NCBI GenBank assembly: GCA_946902875.1
Contig: OX336340.1
Location: 41,001-105,000, forward strand
DNA length: 64,000 nucleotides
Direction: 5' to 3'
DNA from: Nematopogon swammerdamellus
Lineage: Eukaryota > Arthropoda > Insecta > Lepidoptera > Adelidae
Position numbers and translations under genes: made by a program. How positions within the stretch are numbered: the stretch's first letter is position 1; every line of letters starts with the position of its first letter. Below the pieces are notes generated by a model, which saw nothing but the letters and a program-made list of their open reading frames with translations, was not told the origin of the DNA and made no database searches. This document shows positions 34,591-45,911 of this stretch, piece after piece.

Positions 34591-35982
34591 CGAGTGTCAC
34601 GTGGATGTGGGAGGTGCATGTAACTATGGTGCGTTGCATGCAGGTGGGGTTGGTGTACGTGTTCAACCTGATGGTGGGGACGGGCGCACTGGCGCTGCCG
34701 GCGGCGCCGGCGGGCGCAGGCTGGGCGCTGGGGGGCGGCGCGCTGCTCAGCTTGCCGAGTGTCACGTGGATGTGGGAGGTGCATGTAACTATGGTGCGGT
34801 GCGTGCAGGTGGGGTTGGTGTACGTGTTCAACCTGATGGTGGGGACGGGCGCACTGGCGCTGCCGGCGGCGCCGGCTGGCGCAGGCTGGGCGCTGGGGGG
34901 CGGCGCGCTGCTCAGCTTGCCGAGTGTCACGTGGATGTTGGAGGTGCATGTAACTATGGTGCGGTGCGTGCAGGTGGGGTTGGTGTACGTGTTCAACCTG
35001 ATGGTGGGGACGCGCGCACTGGCGCTGCCGGCGGCGCTGGCGGGCGCAGGCTGGGCGCTGGGGGGCGGCGCGCTGCTCAGCTTGCCGAGTGTCACGTGGA
35101 TGTGGGAGGTGCATGTAACTATGGTGCGGTGCGTGCAGGTGGGGTTGGTGTACGTGTTCAACCTGATGGTGGGGACGGGCGCACTGGCGCTGCCGGCGGC
35201 GCCGGCGGGCGCAGGCTGGGCGCTGGGGGGCGGCGCGCTGCTCAGCTTGCCGAGTGTCACGTGGATGTGGGAGGTGCATGTAACTATGGTGCGGTGCGTG
35301 CAGGTGGGGTTGGTGTACGTGTTCAACCTGATGGTGGGGACGGGCGCACTGGCGCTGCCGGCGGCGCTGGCGGGCGCAGGCTGGGCGGTGGGCGGCGGCG
35401 CGCTGCTCGCCCTCGCGCTGCTCAGCTTGCCGTGTGTCACGTGGATGTGAGAGGTGCATGTAACTATGGTGCGGTGCGTGCAGGTAGGGTTGGTGTACGT
35501 GTTCAACCTGATGGTGGGGACGGGCGCACTGGCGCTGCCGGCGGCGCTGGCGGGCGCAGGCTGGGCGCTGGGCGGCGGCGTGCTGCTCGCCCTCGCGCTG
35601 CTCAGCTTTCCGAGTGTCACGTGGATGTGGGCGGTGCATGTAACTATGGTGCGGTGCGTGCAGGTGGGGTTGGTGTACGTGTTCAACCTGATGGTGGGGA
35701 CGGGCGCACTGACGCTGCCGGCGGCGCTGGCGGGCGCAGGCTGGGCGCTGGGCGGCGGCGCGCTGCTAGCCCTCGCGCTGCTCAGCTTTCCGAGTGTCAC
35801 GTGGATGTGGGAGGTGCATGTAACTATGGTGCGGTGCGTGCAGGTGGGGTTGGTGTACGTGTTCAACCTGATGGTGGGGACGGGCGCACTGGCGCTGCCG
35901 GCGGCGCTGGCGGGCGCAGGCTGGGCGCTGGGCGGCGGCGCGCTGCTCGCCCTCGCGCTGCTCAGCTTCCTGAGCGTCACGT
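34591..35982 (+). repeat. Exon-3 array: 8 units of 165/180 bp spanning the intron-exon border
   Basis: Exon-start positions (after gcgtgcag or gcatgcag) are 34644, 34809, 34974, 35139, 35304, 35484, 35664 and 35844. The spacing is 165 bp four times, then 180 bp three times, all multiples of three. Each unit holds about 50 bp of 3' intron (gtcacgtggatgtgggaggtgcatgtaactatggtgcggtgcgtgcag) and the first part of exon 3. The units break where the exon reads gagcgtcacgt and the intron reads gagtgtcacgt, so an 11-bp near-identity marks the duplication point. The 15-bp difference is loss of one ctcgccctcgcgctg block. Only the last unit has the exon's 3' end and donor. Long ORFs on both strands here are by-products of the in-frame unit. 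Confidence 0.95.
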
Positions 35983-36038
35983 TCGTGTTGGAGACGCACG
36001 CCACTGTCAACGCGCTGCGACAACGTCACTCGCAGCAG
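35844..36038 (+). CDS. TMEM104: TMEM104-like exon 3 (first membrane helix), complete copy
   Basis: 65 codons, phase 0 at both ends: acceptor gtgcag ends at 35843, donor CAG|GTCACC begins at 36039. It begins VGLVYVFNLMVGTGALALP, then an Ala/Gly/Leu-rich hydrophobic run (LLALALLSFLSVTFVLETHA) and ends RQRHSQQ. The VGxxYxFNLxVGTGALxxP signature is the best conserved part of TMEM104 and marks the unwound first transmembrane helix of amino-acid/auxin-permease-type transporters. Copies 6 and 7 upstream (35484, 35664) can be read in frame into this exon, so use of their acceptors would add one or two extra membrane-helix repeats. Copies 1-5 run into a TGA at 35448. Confidence 0.9.
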
Positions 36039-36956
36039 GTCACCACACCTACATACATACATTCATACATAATACGAGTACCCAAAAGTAACTGGAATTG
36101 CATTGCGATAAGCGGAACTTGCATGGTATGTGGTTCTCCCGCTAGGAGAGTGTAAAGCCACTCCTCTGGGAGGAGTCCTTTCGAGTCAGTCTTCTAAGCG
36201 GCTTCACTTGGGAAGTTTGTGTCTGGCCTCTGTGTTTTCCCCTGAAATCAGTTTCACCAGCTCCTTGTTTCTTGACAAGTTTAAAAAAAATTCACATATC
36301 GTTACATGCGTTACATGACCTTCGGGTACATTGAAAATTACTTTTAGGGCGTATTCAAATATAAAAAATATGTCAATTTTGAAAATTAACAAAAATTTTC
36401 AAAAATAAAAAAATTATAAAATAAAAAAATAAAAATTCTTCATTTTCAAGTATATTATGCATAAGTACACGAAAACCATTTTAACTACTCACACTGCAAG
36501 ATAAAGACCATCCGTAACACGCGTAACAGAGAATATTAAAGAAAATTTACTCCCAAATTTTTCACTTTTTTTTCAAAAAATTAAAAGAACGTCCCCATAT
36601 ATTAAGTTAAATATAAAAAAATTTGGTTGTCTGTAAAGTCGGTTTACGGACGATAGTTTCACTTGATAACGTAATAAAGAAACACAGCTATAAGAATTAC
36701 CCTATTTTTTCGTACGGCACCCCTATCGCTGCCATACGCCGTACATTTGTCGATTTCTAGCCTCGATTACCGTACGATACGGCAATTACCGTACGTTTGG
36801 CAACACTGCGGCTTGGGCCAATTGTGCCTCTCTATCGCTTGTTACGCGCTCTCGCTTGCACACACAGGCTCAGATGGAACGTGACACTTTTTCGTGCGTG
36901 CAGCCGGTGTTCATCAATTTATAAGATGTTATCACGTCAAAATATAAAAGTTTAAA
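36039..36956. other. Intron 3 start; no gene seen
   Basis: A catacataca run at 36050-36070 and a small hairpin (actcctctgggaggagt, 36161-36177) follow the donor, then AT-rich DNA. Nothing coding. Confidence 0.4.
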
Positions 36957-37165
36957 ATATACAGGGTGTTCGGCACATCAACCGACAAAATTTGTAGGTA
37001 AGTGGGGTCATTTGCAACGTTTTGACCCATGATACCTTTTGTCAGATGTCACGTGGTATCAAGATACGATTTTTTTTCTTTATTTTTGAAAATTACCAAA
37101 ATCCCAGCTTTAAACCCTTGTAACTTTTTTGGTTATGATTGTATCATCAGCACAAAATAAAATTT
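36957..37165 (+). mobile_element. acagggtgttcggcacatc element, left-end fragment
   Basis: The same sequence (acagggtgttcggcacatcaaccgac, gtcatttgcaacgttttgaccc, gtcacgtggtat) recurs at 62603-62810. The first bases resemble the ends of the 52050 element. No opposite end seen. Confidence 0.6.
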
Positions 37166-37179
37166 ATAGAATTTGACCG

Positions 37180-38165
37180 ACCGAATAGAATGACCGATGA
37201 TCGTGGGTGATGCCCACGATCATGGATGGTCTGAGTCCATCTGAGAATACCGAAGGTATATAGGAGCACAGGCATGACCCAACCGTTATAGGCACGAATT
37301 TTATTGCCGCCTGACAAAAGGCTATTTAGTACTTTTGTAAGATGACAAAAAAACTTTTCCTCAACTGATTGTTTCATGTTCGTATCCCGAATGTTAAGAG
37401 CCTCCGATATTCCCAGATATTTATAGGTTTCGTCTTCAGAGAGAGCTCGAACATTCATGGACTCCGACAACTGTATGCCGCCGGAGTTCACAATCACACC
37501 ACGTTCCACATGGATGGTCCCACATTTATCCAAGCCGAACTCCATCCCAATGTCGTTGCTGAAGCCTTCAGTTATCTTTATCATCGACATTAGTTCGGTG
37601 TCCGACTTGGCAAACAGTTTGAGGTCATCCATATAAAATAAGTGCGATATTCGAGAGCCTCCTCTTCGAAGACAGTAGCCCAGCTCTGAGTCCTCAAGCA
37701 GAGTGCTGAGAGGGTTCAGAGCCAGACGAAACCAAAGCGGACTCAGACTGTTTCCCTGGAAGATCCCCCGCCGTATGGGAATCCGGTCATCTGCAACCGA
37801 AGTCCATTCGCCACCTGGCACACGAGTACACCTGGTACTCCATTGGTTGTACATGGTTGTGTCCAGTTGGTACATGCGCCAAGGAATTGACAGATATTCG
37901 TGTCAGTTTTGTATAGTATCCTTAGCAACCACGTATGGGGCACGGAGTCAAAAGCCTTCTTGTAGTTTATCCAGGCAGCAGACAGGTTCTTACGATTGCG
38001 TCGGACCTGCTGACAAACGGTCATGTCTATGAGGAGCAGCTCCTTAGTACCGCGGTACCCAGCCCGACATCCATTCTGAGCAACGGAAAAGATGTTATTG
38101 TCCTTTATGTGAATTGATATTTTGTGCGTCAGAATGGATGTCAGGAGCTTGTAGATGGTAGGCAA
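37180..38165 (-). pseudogene. Non-LTR retrotransposon reverse transcriptase remnant
   Basis: Minus-strand frame 38165-37743 reads NGCRAGYRGTKELLLID, AAWINYKKAFDSVPHTWLL; after a frameshift near 37870 the frame 37875-37147 continues IPIRRGIFQGNSLSPLWF, ALNPLS, HLFYMDDLKLFA (catalytic YMDD at about 37625), MEFGLDKCG, YKYLGI, and KIRAYNGWVMPVLLYTFGIL. These are RT domains 3-8 in order. The family is one often seen in invertebrate genomes with a YMDDLKLFA active-site box; I cannot name the clade with confidence. The N terminus and endonuclease are missing. Confidence 0.85.
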
Positions 38166-38169
38166 GCTC

Positions 38170-38974
38170 TATAATTTCTAGGTTCTGCAGTACCACCAGA
38201 TTTATGGAGCAGGTGGGTGACACCAGTAGTCATGAACTATATAAATATTTTATTATTTTTAATGTATGTCCGTCCACGCATAACTGTTTACAGAGCAGTC
38301 AGATTTTGATGATTCTTTTTATATTGGATAGGGTATACCTCGAAGTTGGACATAATTGAATTAAAAAAAATAATTCTGCCCTTAAGGGGGCCTAAGGCCA
38401 GAAAAAAATAGGGAATTATTGATTGTTCACCTGTGAACCGATTCTGTTGAAACTTGGCACACATATGTAGTTCTGATGACACTACAACATAATGGAGCAT
38501 CTTCATCTTCAGATTAACTCCAGGGTAACCTGATGATGGAGACGTAACAGGTCAGTCGTGCGAAATCCTCAACGGTTACAACAGCTACCTCGTATTTGGG
38601 CTCATTTCATTCACCTTGATGAGAACTTAAGACCTAGCTGGGTAATAACGTCATGGAGGGTCTGATGATGGAGACGGAAGACAGTAACGGGAACTCCTCC
38701 AGTACATAATTGACAATGTAGACACATATGATACGAAGAGTTACGAAAATCATTCCTAAATTTATATCAACCACTTAGGGGTTGATTAGGAGGAATTCCT
38801 GAATTTAATTTCTGGACATGAATAAAGTTAATCTTTGTACATACATACTCGTTTAAACCATACGGGACAAAAAATAAAAACTTTTAACAAAAAATTAAAC
38901 CAACGAAAAAAGAAACTAAAAAGCGAAAAATAAAATAAACCTTTTTAGTCTTAATAAAAAAGGTAGCCCCAGAG
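38170..38974. other. Intron sequence; no gene seen
   Basis: AT-rich, with a repeated phrase gatgatggagacgg at about 38532 and 38663. No coding motif. Confidence 0.35.
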
Positions 38975-39075
38975 GTGAATGGATGAGAAAGCGGAACACC
39001 GCGTGTGGTGGCGGGCCTTGGGCGGGGCCTATGTCCAGCAGTGGACCGACACAGGCTGATGATAATGATGAGTCT
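38975..39075 (+). pseudogene. RTE-like LINE 3' end fragment
   Basis: ggggcctatgtccagcagtggaccgacacaggctgatgataatgatgag reads AYVQQW-like plus stop and a (gatgat)-type tail, the usual 3' end of lepidopteran RTE-like elements. Confidence 0.7.
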
Positions 39076-39244
39076 TAATAACTAAGCTCCTAAACTAATG
39101 TAAGTAACTAATTTTGAGTCGGCGCCTAACGAGTGAAATACATTGAAATACTTAGAGGTTCTGAGAAGATTGCACAACAGTTTATGGCAAATTAAAACCT
39201 ACCATAATTTTTTTTTTCATAGAGAACCGGCATGGACGGCTGTA

Positions 39245-41632
39245 CCTACCAACAGTCAGTTGTATGAAGACAGTCAAACATGGCTCTCAGTTACCTCAGG
39301 CATGCCTCCCTTGCCCCATCCTCCCTGCTACCCAACAATCAGTTGTATGAAGACAGTCAGACATGGCTCTCAGTTGCCTCAGGCATGCCTCCCTTGCCCC
39401 ATCCTCCCTGCTACCCAACAATCAGTTGTATGAAGACAGTCAGACATGGCTCTCAGTTGCCTCAGGCATGCCTCCCTTGCCCCATCCTCCCTGCTACCCA
39501 ACAATCAGTTGTATGAAGACAGTCAGACATGGCTCTCAGTTGCCTCAGGCATGCCTCCCTTGCCCCATCCTCCCTGCTACCCAACAATCAGTTGTATGAA
39601 GACAGTCAGACATGGCTCTCAGTTGCCTCAGGCATGCCTCCCTTGCCCCATCCTCCCTGCTACCCAACAATCAGTTGTATGAAGACAGTCAGACATGGCT
39701 CTCAGTTGCCTCAGGCATGCCTCCCTTGCCCCATCCTCCCTGCTACCCAACAATCAGTTGTATGAAGACAGTCAGACATGGCTCTCAGTTGCCTCAGGCA
39801 TGCCTCTCTTGCCCCATCCTCCCTGCTACCCAACAATCAGTTGTATGAAGACAGTCAGACATGGCTCTCAGTTGCCTCAGGCATGCCTCCCTTGCCCCAT
39901 CCTCCCTGCTACCCAACAATCAGTTGTATGAAGACAGTCAGACATGGCTCTCAGTTGCCTCAGGCATGCCTCCCTTGCCCCATCCTCCCTGGTACCCAAC
40001 ATTCAGTTGTATGAAGGTAGTCAGACATGGCTCTCAGTTGCCTCAGGCATGCCTCCCTTCGCCCCATCCTCCCTGGTACCCAACAGTCATTTGTATGAAG
40101 ACAGTCAGACATGGCTCTCAGTTGCCTCAGGCATGCCTCCCTTGCCCCATCCTTCCTGCTACCCAACAATCAGTTGTTGAAGACAGTCAGACATGGCTCT
40201 CAGTTGGCTCAGGCATGCCTCCCTTGCCCCATCCTCCCTGGTACCCAACAGTCAGTTGTATCAAGACAGTCAGACATGGCTCTCAGTTGACTGAGGCATG
40301 CCTCCCTTGCCCCATCCTCCCTGGTACCCAACAATCAGTTGTATGAAGGTAGTCAGACATGGCTCTCAGTTGCCTCAGGCATGCCTCCCTTCGCCCCATC
40401 CTCCCTGGTACCCAACAGTCAGTTGTATGAAGACAGTCAGACATGGCTCTCAGTTGCCTCAGGCATGCCTCCCTTGCCCCATCCTCCCTGGTACCCAACA
40501 ATCAGTTGTATGAAGACAGTCAGACATGGCTCTCAGTTGCCTCAGGCATGCCTCCCTTGCCCCATCCTCCCTGGTACCCAACAGTCAGTTGTATGAAGGC
40601 AGTCAGACATGGCTCTCAGTTGCCTCAGGCATGCCTCCCTTGCCACATCCTCCCTGCTACCCAACAATCAGTTGTATGAAGACAGTCAGACATGGCTCTC
40701 AGTTGCCTCAGGCATGCCTCCCTTGCCCTATCCTCCCTGCTACGCAACAATCAGTTGTATGAAGACAGTCAGACATGGCTCTCAGTTGCCTCAGGCATGC
40801 CTCCCTTGCCCCATCCTCCCTGGTACCCAACAATCAGTTGTATGAAGACAGTCAGACATGGCTCTCAGTTGCCTCAGGCATGCCTCCCTTGCCCCATCCT
40901 CCCTGGTACCCAACAATCAGTTGTATGAAGGTAGTCAGACATGGCTCTCAGTTGCCTCAGGCATGCCTCCCTTGCCCCATCCTCCCTGGTACCCAACAAT
41001 CAGTTGTATGAAGACAGTCAGACATGGCTCTCAGTTGCCTCAGGCATGCCTCCCTTGCCCCATCCTCCCTGGTACCCAACAATCAGTTGTATGAAGGTAG
41101 TCAGACATGGCTCTCAGTTGCCTTAGGCATGCCTCCCTTGCCCCATCCTCCCTGCTACCCAACAATCAGTTGTATGAAGACAGTCAGACATGGCTCTCAG
41201 TTGCCTCAGGCATGCCTCCCTTGCCCCATCCTCCCTGGTACCCAACAATCAGTTGTATGAAGACAGTCAGACATGGCTCTCAGTTGCCTCAGGCATGCCT
41301 CCCTTGCCCCATCCTCCCTGGTACCCAACAATCAGTTGTATGAAGACAGTCAGACATGGCTCTCAGTTGCCTCAGGCATGCCTCCCTTGCCCCATCCTCC
41401 CTGGTACCCAACAATCAGTTGTATGAAGACAGTCAGACATGGCTCTAAGTTGCCTCAGGCATGCCTCCCTTGCCCCATCCTCCCTGGTACCCAACAGTCA
41501 GTTGTATGAAGGCAGTCAGACATGGCTCTCAGTTGCCTCAGGCATGCCTCCCTTGCCCCATCCTCCCTGCTACCCAAAAATCAGTTGTATGAAGACAGTC
41601 AGACATGGCTCTCAGTTGCCTCAGGCATGCTA
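39245..41632 (+). repeat. 83-bp minisatellite, 29 copies
   Basis: The marker atggctctcag recurs 29 times from 39280 to 41605, spaced 83 bp with single 82/84-bp exceptions. The unit is cagttgtatgaagacagtcag, then catggctctcagttgcctc, aggcatgcctcccttg, ccccatcctccctg, s-tacccaacaat. The left third is nearly uniform (ctgctaccc), the right mostly ctggtaccc, and a few copies read gaaggtagtc. The unit is 83 bp, so reading frames rotate; the many 78-codon frames are artefacts. It abuts a LINE endonuclease fragment at 41633. Confidence 0.95.
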
Positions 41633-41745
41633 TTGTTAAGCAGGTCAATATCATCCGGTAGGAGCCAGAGCTCCTGTAGAGCAATCAGCTCGCACGTGTT
41701 GCACAGCTCGCGAACCTGACCTTGACTATGTTAAGGTCATCTGCT
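41633..41745 (-). pseudogene. LINE endonuclease (APE) N-terminal fragment
   Basis: On the minus strand the sequence reads VRELCNTCELIALQELWLLP then DDIDLLNN, which fits the early part of an AP-endonuclease domain of a LINE (the catalytic E of the LQE/W motif). Only about 35 codons are left; the array cuts it off. It is on the same strand as the RT remnant at 37180-38165 and could be the other end of the same element, but the gap prevents proof. Confidence 0.55.
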
Positions 41746-42092
41746 ATTGCCGCTGCTTACCAATAAGACCACGTATAAACTCAACTTTTAACTTTTAACT
41801 TTTTGACTTGACTGAACCCTATGTTCTTTGTATTTTACTATATTTTTTTTTCTTTTTTACTTAGACATAGTATGTTACATTTAACATACTTAATTAAAAC
41901 TTAGTATGTAAGTTATATAAAAAAAAACTATAAGGTTTCTTCGTTATAGATTGCATTGCTGAACGGGACATGACCAAAAATTATGACGAGACATGAATAT
42001 GCATAATATGTCTCAATGAAATATTGTTAATGTTGTGTCTGTGTGTTCTTTATGGCGAAATAAATATCTGAATCTGATACAGACAGAGTACC

Positions 42093-42330
42093 TACAGTCA
42101 GCGCGTACGTTCGTGGCCTCCGGCAGGAAAGCGAGAATGGAATGTATAGTGTTGTGAATCAGTCTCTGAAAGTAACGACATTTACGGGACCTCTTTTTTA
42201 TTTATGGCATTAAATTATTTATCTAATAAGGTTTTATTGCGTGGTTGAAGTACGAAGACAAAACAGAAATAATCGTTTAAAGATCTATCGGGCTCCGCCC
42301 GCAGAGGCCACGAACGTGCGCTAACAGTAC
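42093..42330. mobile_element. 238-bp MITE-like element
   Basis: Inverted ends: tacagtcagcgcgtacgttcgtggcctccgg at the left, ccgcagaggccacgaacgtgcgctaacagta at the right. No coding content. Confidence 0.7.
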
Positions 42331-42995
42331 CGTAGCGGCGGGTTACTTTTGTTATGTATGCACATACAGTAAAACATATGTGGGTAGTCATGACTTTGAG
42401 TGAACATTAACATTGGATTAAAAACTACCCGCATGGAGCAGTTCATTCATAGATGCACTCCTGGAAGGTGGAGCCGAAACGCGGAGGCCCATATCCAGCA
42501 CAGTAAGTGGACAGAACATTTTGGCGACGAGTGAAAAATGAAGTAAAGAATAGTGGAAACAGTGATATGCTAAAGTAAGGATATGGCCTTCCATACAAAT
42601 TCATTTCGTCATATGGGCGTCGATAGACGCAGCGCCATCTCTTAGCGAATTCGTGAACTACGACAGACAGCCAGCCGCTCGCGGTTTTAGCGTTCGAAGT
42701 AGCGTTGTACCGACGTTATCTTAAGTGTTACCTTTTTGCAATAACAAAATTATTATCATTAGTAGATATTGCAAGGAGGAACAAGGCATTGCTAGACATA
42801 GGCGTTCTTTAATTAAATTAAGTAAATACAAATCATTAGTCCCATAACGGTATTATTATTATACATATAAGCATTGCTAAATTAACATTCTATCTACCGA
42901 TGTCCCGTTCCTTATATGCCAATATTGCAAGATTAGCCACAAAGTATTTTTCGGAAGCAAAAAATTCTACTATGTTTTACGTAAGACACCTAGGC
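42331..42995. other. Intron sequence; no gene seen
   Basis: Mixed composition, no repeat or coding signal recognised. Confidence 0.35.
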
Positions 42996-43167
42996 CAGTG
43001 TTGCCATAATGATTCCCAGTACACTAGTATTATAAAAATTATAGCAGTTTTCTTATCAATAATAATTAATAACAAATTGTGTAAGTATAGTATTTTGTAA
43101 ATGAACATCATCATTGAAAATTGGACATAGAATATCAATCTGTGTCACATGAACATTAGTTTTTTAT

Positions 43168-43401
43168 ATTACTAGGTGGTAGGGTTTAACCCGCCCGGGT
43201 TGGTACTACCGCACTGAATGAAAGGTCGGTCGAAACGGCTATGTAAATAGTTTGTGTTTTCCGTCCAGTTCAGTGTAGCCGGCACGACCGAAGGGAAGCA
43301 CTGACGTGTCACCAAGTTCACCCGGTGTTATGGGCTGACATCACGGATGTTGTAGGTGATGTAGCCAAACTTGTCAGTTTCCATAAAAAAAAAAAAAAAA
43401 A
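43168..43401 (+). mobile_element. SINE-like family S1, copy 3 (full length)
   Basis: Begins attactaggtggtagggtttaacccgcccggg and ends in about 18 A. The same 5' start occurs at 47973, so this marks the element's true 5' end. Confidence 0.8.
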
Positions 43402-45350
43402 GTTTTGGTCATATCGAGAACGGATGGTCCTAGATCCATCGTGTTCATGCTAAAACTGGACGTCTCGATTAGATCTATCTGTTACATAAAAAAAAATACA
43501 GTCGAATTGAGAACCTCCTCCTTTTTTTTTAAGTCGGTTAAAAATTGGTTTTGGTCATATCTCGAGAACGGCTGGTCCTAGATCCATCGTGTTCGTGCTA
43601 AAACTGGACGTCTCGATGAGATCTAACCATCTGTCACATGAAAATTTGTTTTGGCCATAACTCGAGAACCGCTGGTCTCAGACCCACCGTGTTGGTACTC
43701 AAACTTCAGGTCTCGGTGAGATCTATCCATCTGTCCCATGAACTTTTGTTTTGGTCATAACTCGAGAACCACTGGTGCTAGACCCATCGTGTTGGTACTC
43801 AAACTTCAAGTCTCGGTTAGATCTATCCATCTGTCACATGAACTTTTGTTTTGGTCATAACTCGAGAACCACTGGTGCTAGACCCATCGTGTTGGTACTC
43901 AAACTTCAGGTCTCGGTGAGATCTATCCATCTGTCACATAAACTTTTGTTTTGGCCATAACTCGAGAACCACTGGTGCTAGACCCATCGTGTTGGTACTC
44001 AAACTTCAAGTCTCGGTGAGATCTATCCATCTGTCACATGAACTTTTGTTTTGGTCATAACTCGAGAACCACTGGTGCTAGACCCACCGTGTTGGTACTC
44101 AAACTTCAGGTCTCGGTGGGATCCAGCCATCTGTCACGTGAACTTTTGTTTTGGTCATAACTCGAGAACACTTTGTCCTAGTTCGAGACCAACGGTTCTG
44201 GAGTTATGACTAAAACAAAAGTTCATGTGACCGATGGATAGATCTCACCGAGACTTGAAGTTTGAGTACCAACACGGTGGGTCTAGCACCAGTGGTTCTC
44301 GAGTTATGACCAAAACAAAAGTTCATGTGACAGATGGATAGATCTCACCGAGACTTTAAGTTTGAGTACCAACACGGTGGGTCTAGCACAAGTGGTTCTC
44401 GAGTTATGACCAAAACAAAAGTTCATGTGACATATGGATAGATCTCACCGAGACTTGAAGTTTGAGTACCAACACGGTGTGTCTAGCACCAGTGGTTCTC
44501 GAGTTATGACCAAAACAAAAGTTCATGTGACAGATGGATAGATCTCAGCGAGACTTGAAGTTTGAGTACCAACACGGTGGGTCTAGCACCAGTTGTTCTC
44601 GAGTTATGACCAAAACAAAAGTTCATGTGACAGATGGATAGATCTCACCGAGACTTGAAGTTTGAGTACCAACACGGTGGTTCTAGCACAAGTGGTTCTC
44701 GAGTTATGACCAAAACAAAAGTTCATGTGACAGATGGATGGATCTCACCGAGACTTGAAGTTTGAGTACCAACACGATGGGTCTAGCACCAGTGGTTCTC
44801 GAGTTATGACCAAAACAAAAGTTCATGTGACAGATGGATGGATCTCACCGAGACTTGAAGTTTGAGTACAACACGATGGGTCTAGCACCAGTGGTTCTCG
44901 ATTTATGACCAAAACAAAAGTTCTTGTGACAGATGGATAGATCTCACCGAGACTTGAAGTTTGAGTACCAACACGGTGGGTCTAGCACCAGGAGTTCTCG
45001 AGTTATGACCAAAACAAAAGTTCATGTGACAGATGGATAGACCTCACCGAGACTTGAAGCTTGAGTACCAACACGGTGGGTCTGAGACCAGCGGTTCTCG
45101 AGTTATGACCAAAACAAAAGTTCATGTGACAGATGGATAGATCTCACCGAGACCTGAAGTTTGAGTACCAACACGTTGGATCTAGCACCAGTGGTTCTCG
45201 AGTTATGATATGACCAAAACAAGAGTTCATGTGACAGATGTATAGATCTCACCGAGACCTGAAGTTTGAGTACCAACACGATGGGTATAGCACAAGTGGT
45301 TCTCGAGTTATGACCAAAACAAAAGTTCATGTGACGCAGATTGATATTTT
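43402..45350. repeat. 100-bp satellite C100, locus 2: forward then inverted array
   Basis: Units at exact 100-bp spacing: ttttggtcataactcgag near 43753, 43853, 43953, 44053 and 44153 (forward), then inverted units with gttcatgtgacagatgg at 44221, 44321, 44421 and on to 45320. The switch lies at about 44180-44215. Variant bases (atcgtg/accgtg, aagtctcgg/aggtctcgg) are shared between neighbours. Confidence 0.95.
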
Positions 45351-45819
45351 ATGTAAAATTTTCATGTTCATTACTTGTTATCAATTATCTGTCATTTATC
45401 ATTATCATAGATAAAAATGTCACACATTTTTATAATACTGGGGTACTGAGGAGAATCATTATGGCAACACTGGCCACACCACCACATATTTAAATACGGC
45501 CTAGCTACGCTGGTCGCTGCGTTTTATCGTTATTTTTTATTTGGTCTGAGATAAATAATAACAAAAATAATGCTTAAATAAATAAATTATTAATTCACAC
45601 TAGTTAACGTAATTCTCAATCTATACATCAGTGGCGGCTTTGACCTATAAATCTTAGTGAGGCGACTAAAAAATCCACCTACATTGCTATTACTTTATGA
45701 TAAATTGAAAAACCTAAACCTAATTTTTTTTGGCCCTAACAATACTTAACCAAAAACTACTATCGAATCGCGCACCGAGGGTACCGTATCGCCATGTCAC
45801 GGCTAGCGCCACTAGATGA

Positions 45820-45862
45820 ATTTCATAACACGCCACGCCATCTAGATGGCGTGTTATGAAAT
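45820..45862. repeat. Perfect 16-bp-arm palindrome
   Basis: atttcataacacgcca (45820-45835) and its exact complement (45847-45862), 11-nt loop. Confidence 0.9.
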
Positions 45863-45911
45863 ACTTCATATTAGTTAGTCACGATTAGAAAATGATTCAT
45901 CATCTATTTGG

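Larger units (their letters stand above)
42996..45472. mobile_element. Foldback element with tandem-repeat arms
   Basis: Ends CAGTGTTGCCATAATGATTC and the exact complement at 45453-45472; the inversion continues inward (tagtattataaaaatt / tttttataatact; aatatcaatctgtgtcacatgaac / gttcatgtgacgcagattgatatt). The arms consist of the 100-bp satellite, forward on the left and reverse on the right. A SINE-like copy (43168-43401) sits in the left arm. This is the architecture of Drosophila FB elements. The first ten bases are the same as those of element A. No clear target duplication. Confidence 0.75.

Noticed and set aside
34565..36155. Long open frames of 233-506 codons on both strands in the exon-3 array
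   Set aside because: They exist because the GC-rich unit is a multiple of three and lacks stops in several frames. Only the frame starting VGLVY matches a protein family; the Gly/Arg-rich and Ala/Pro-rich translations are shadows.
39143..41719. Series of 78-codon frames at 83-bp steps
   Set aside because: Rotating translation of a minisatellite; no domain, no splice context, no codon constraint.
43751..45330. Short ORFs in the 100-bp satellite
   Set aside because: Translations of the repeat unit (FCFGHNSRTTGARPIVLVLK type) recur on both strands with no protein relatives.
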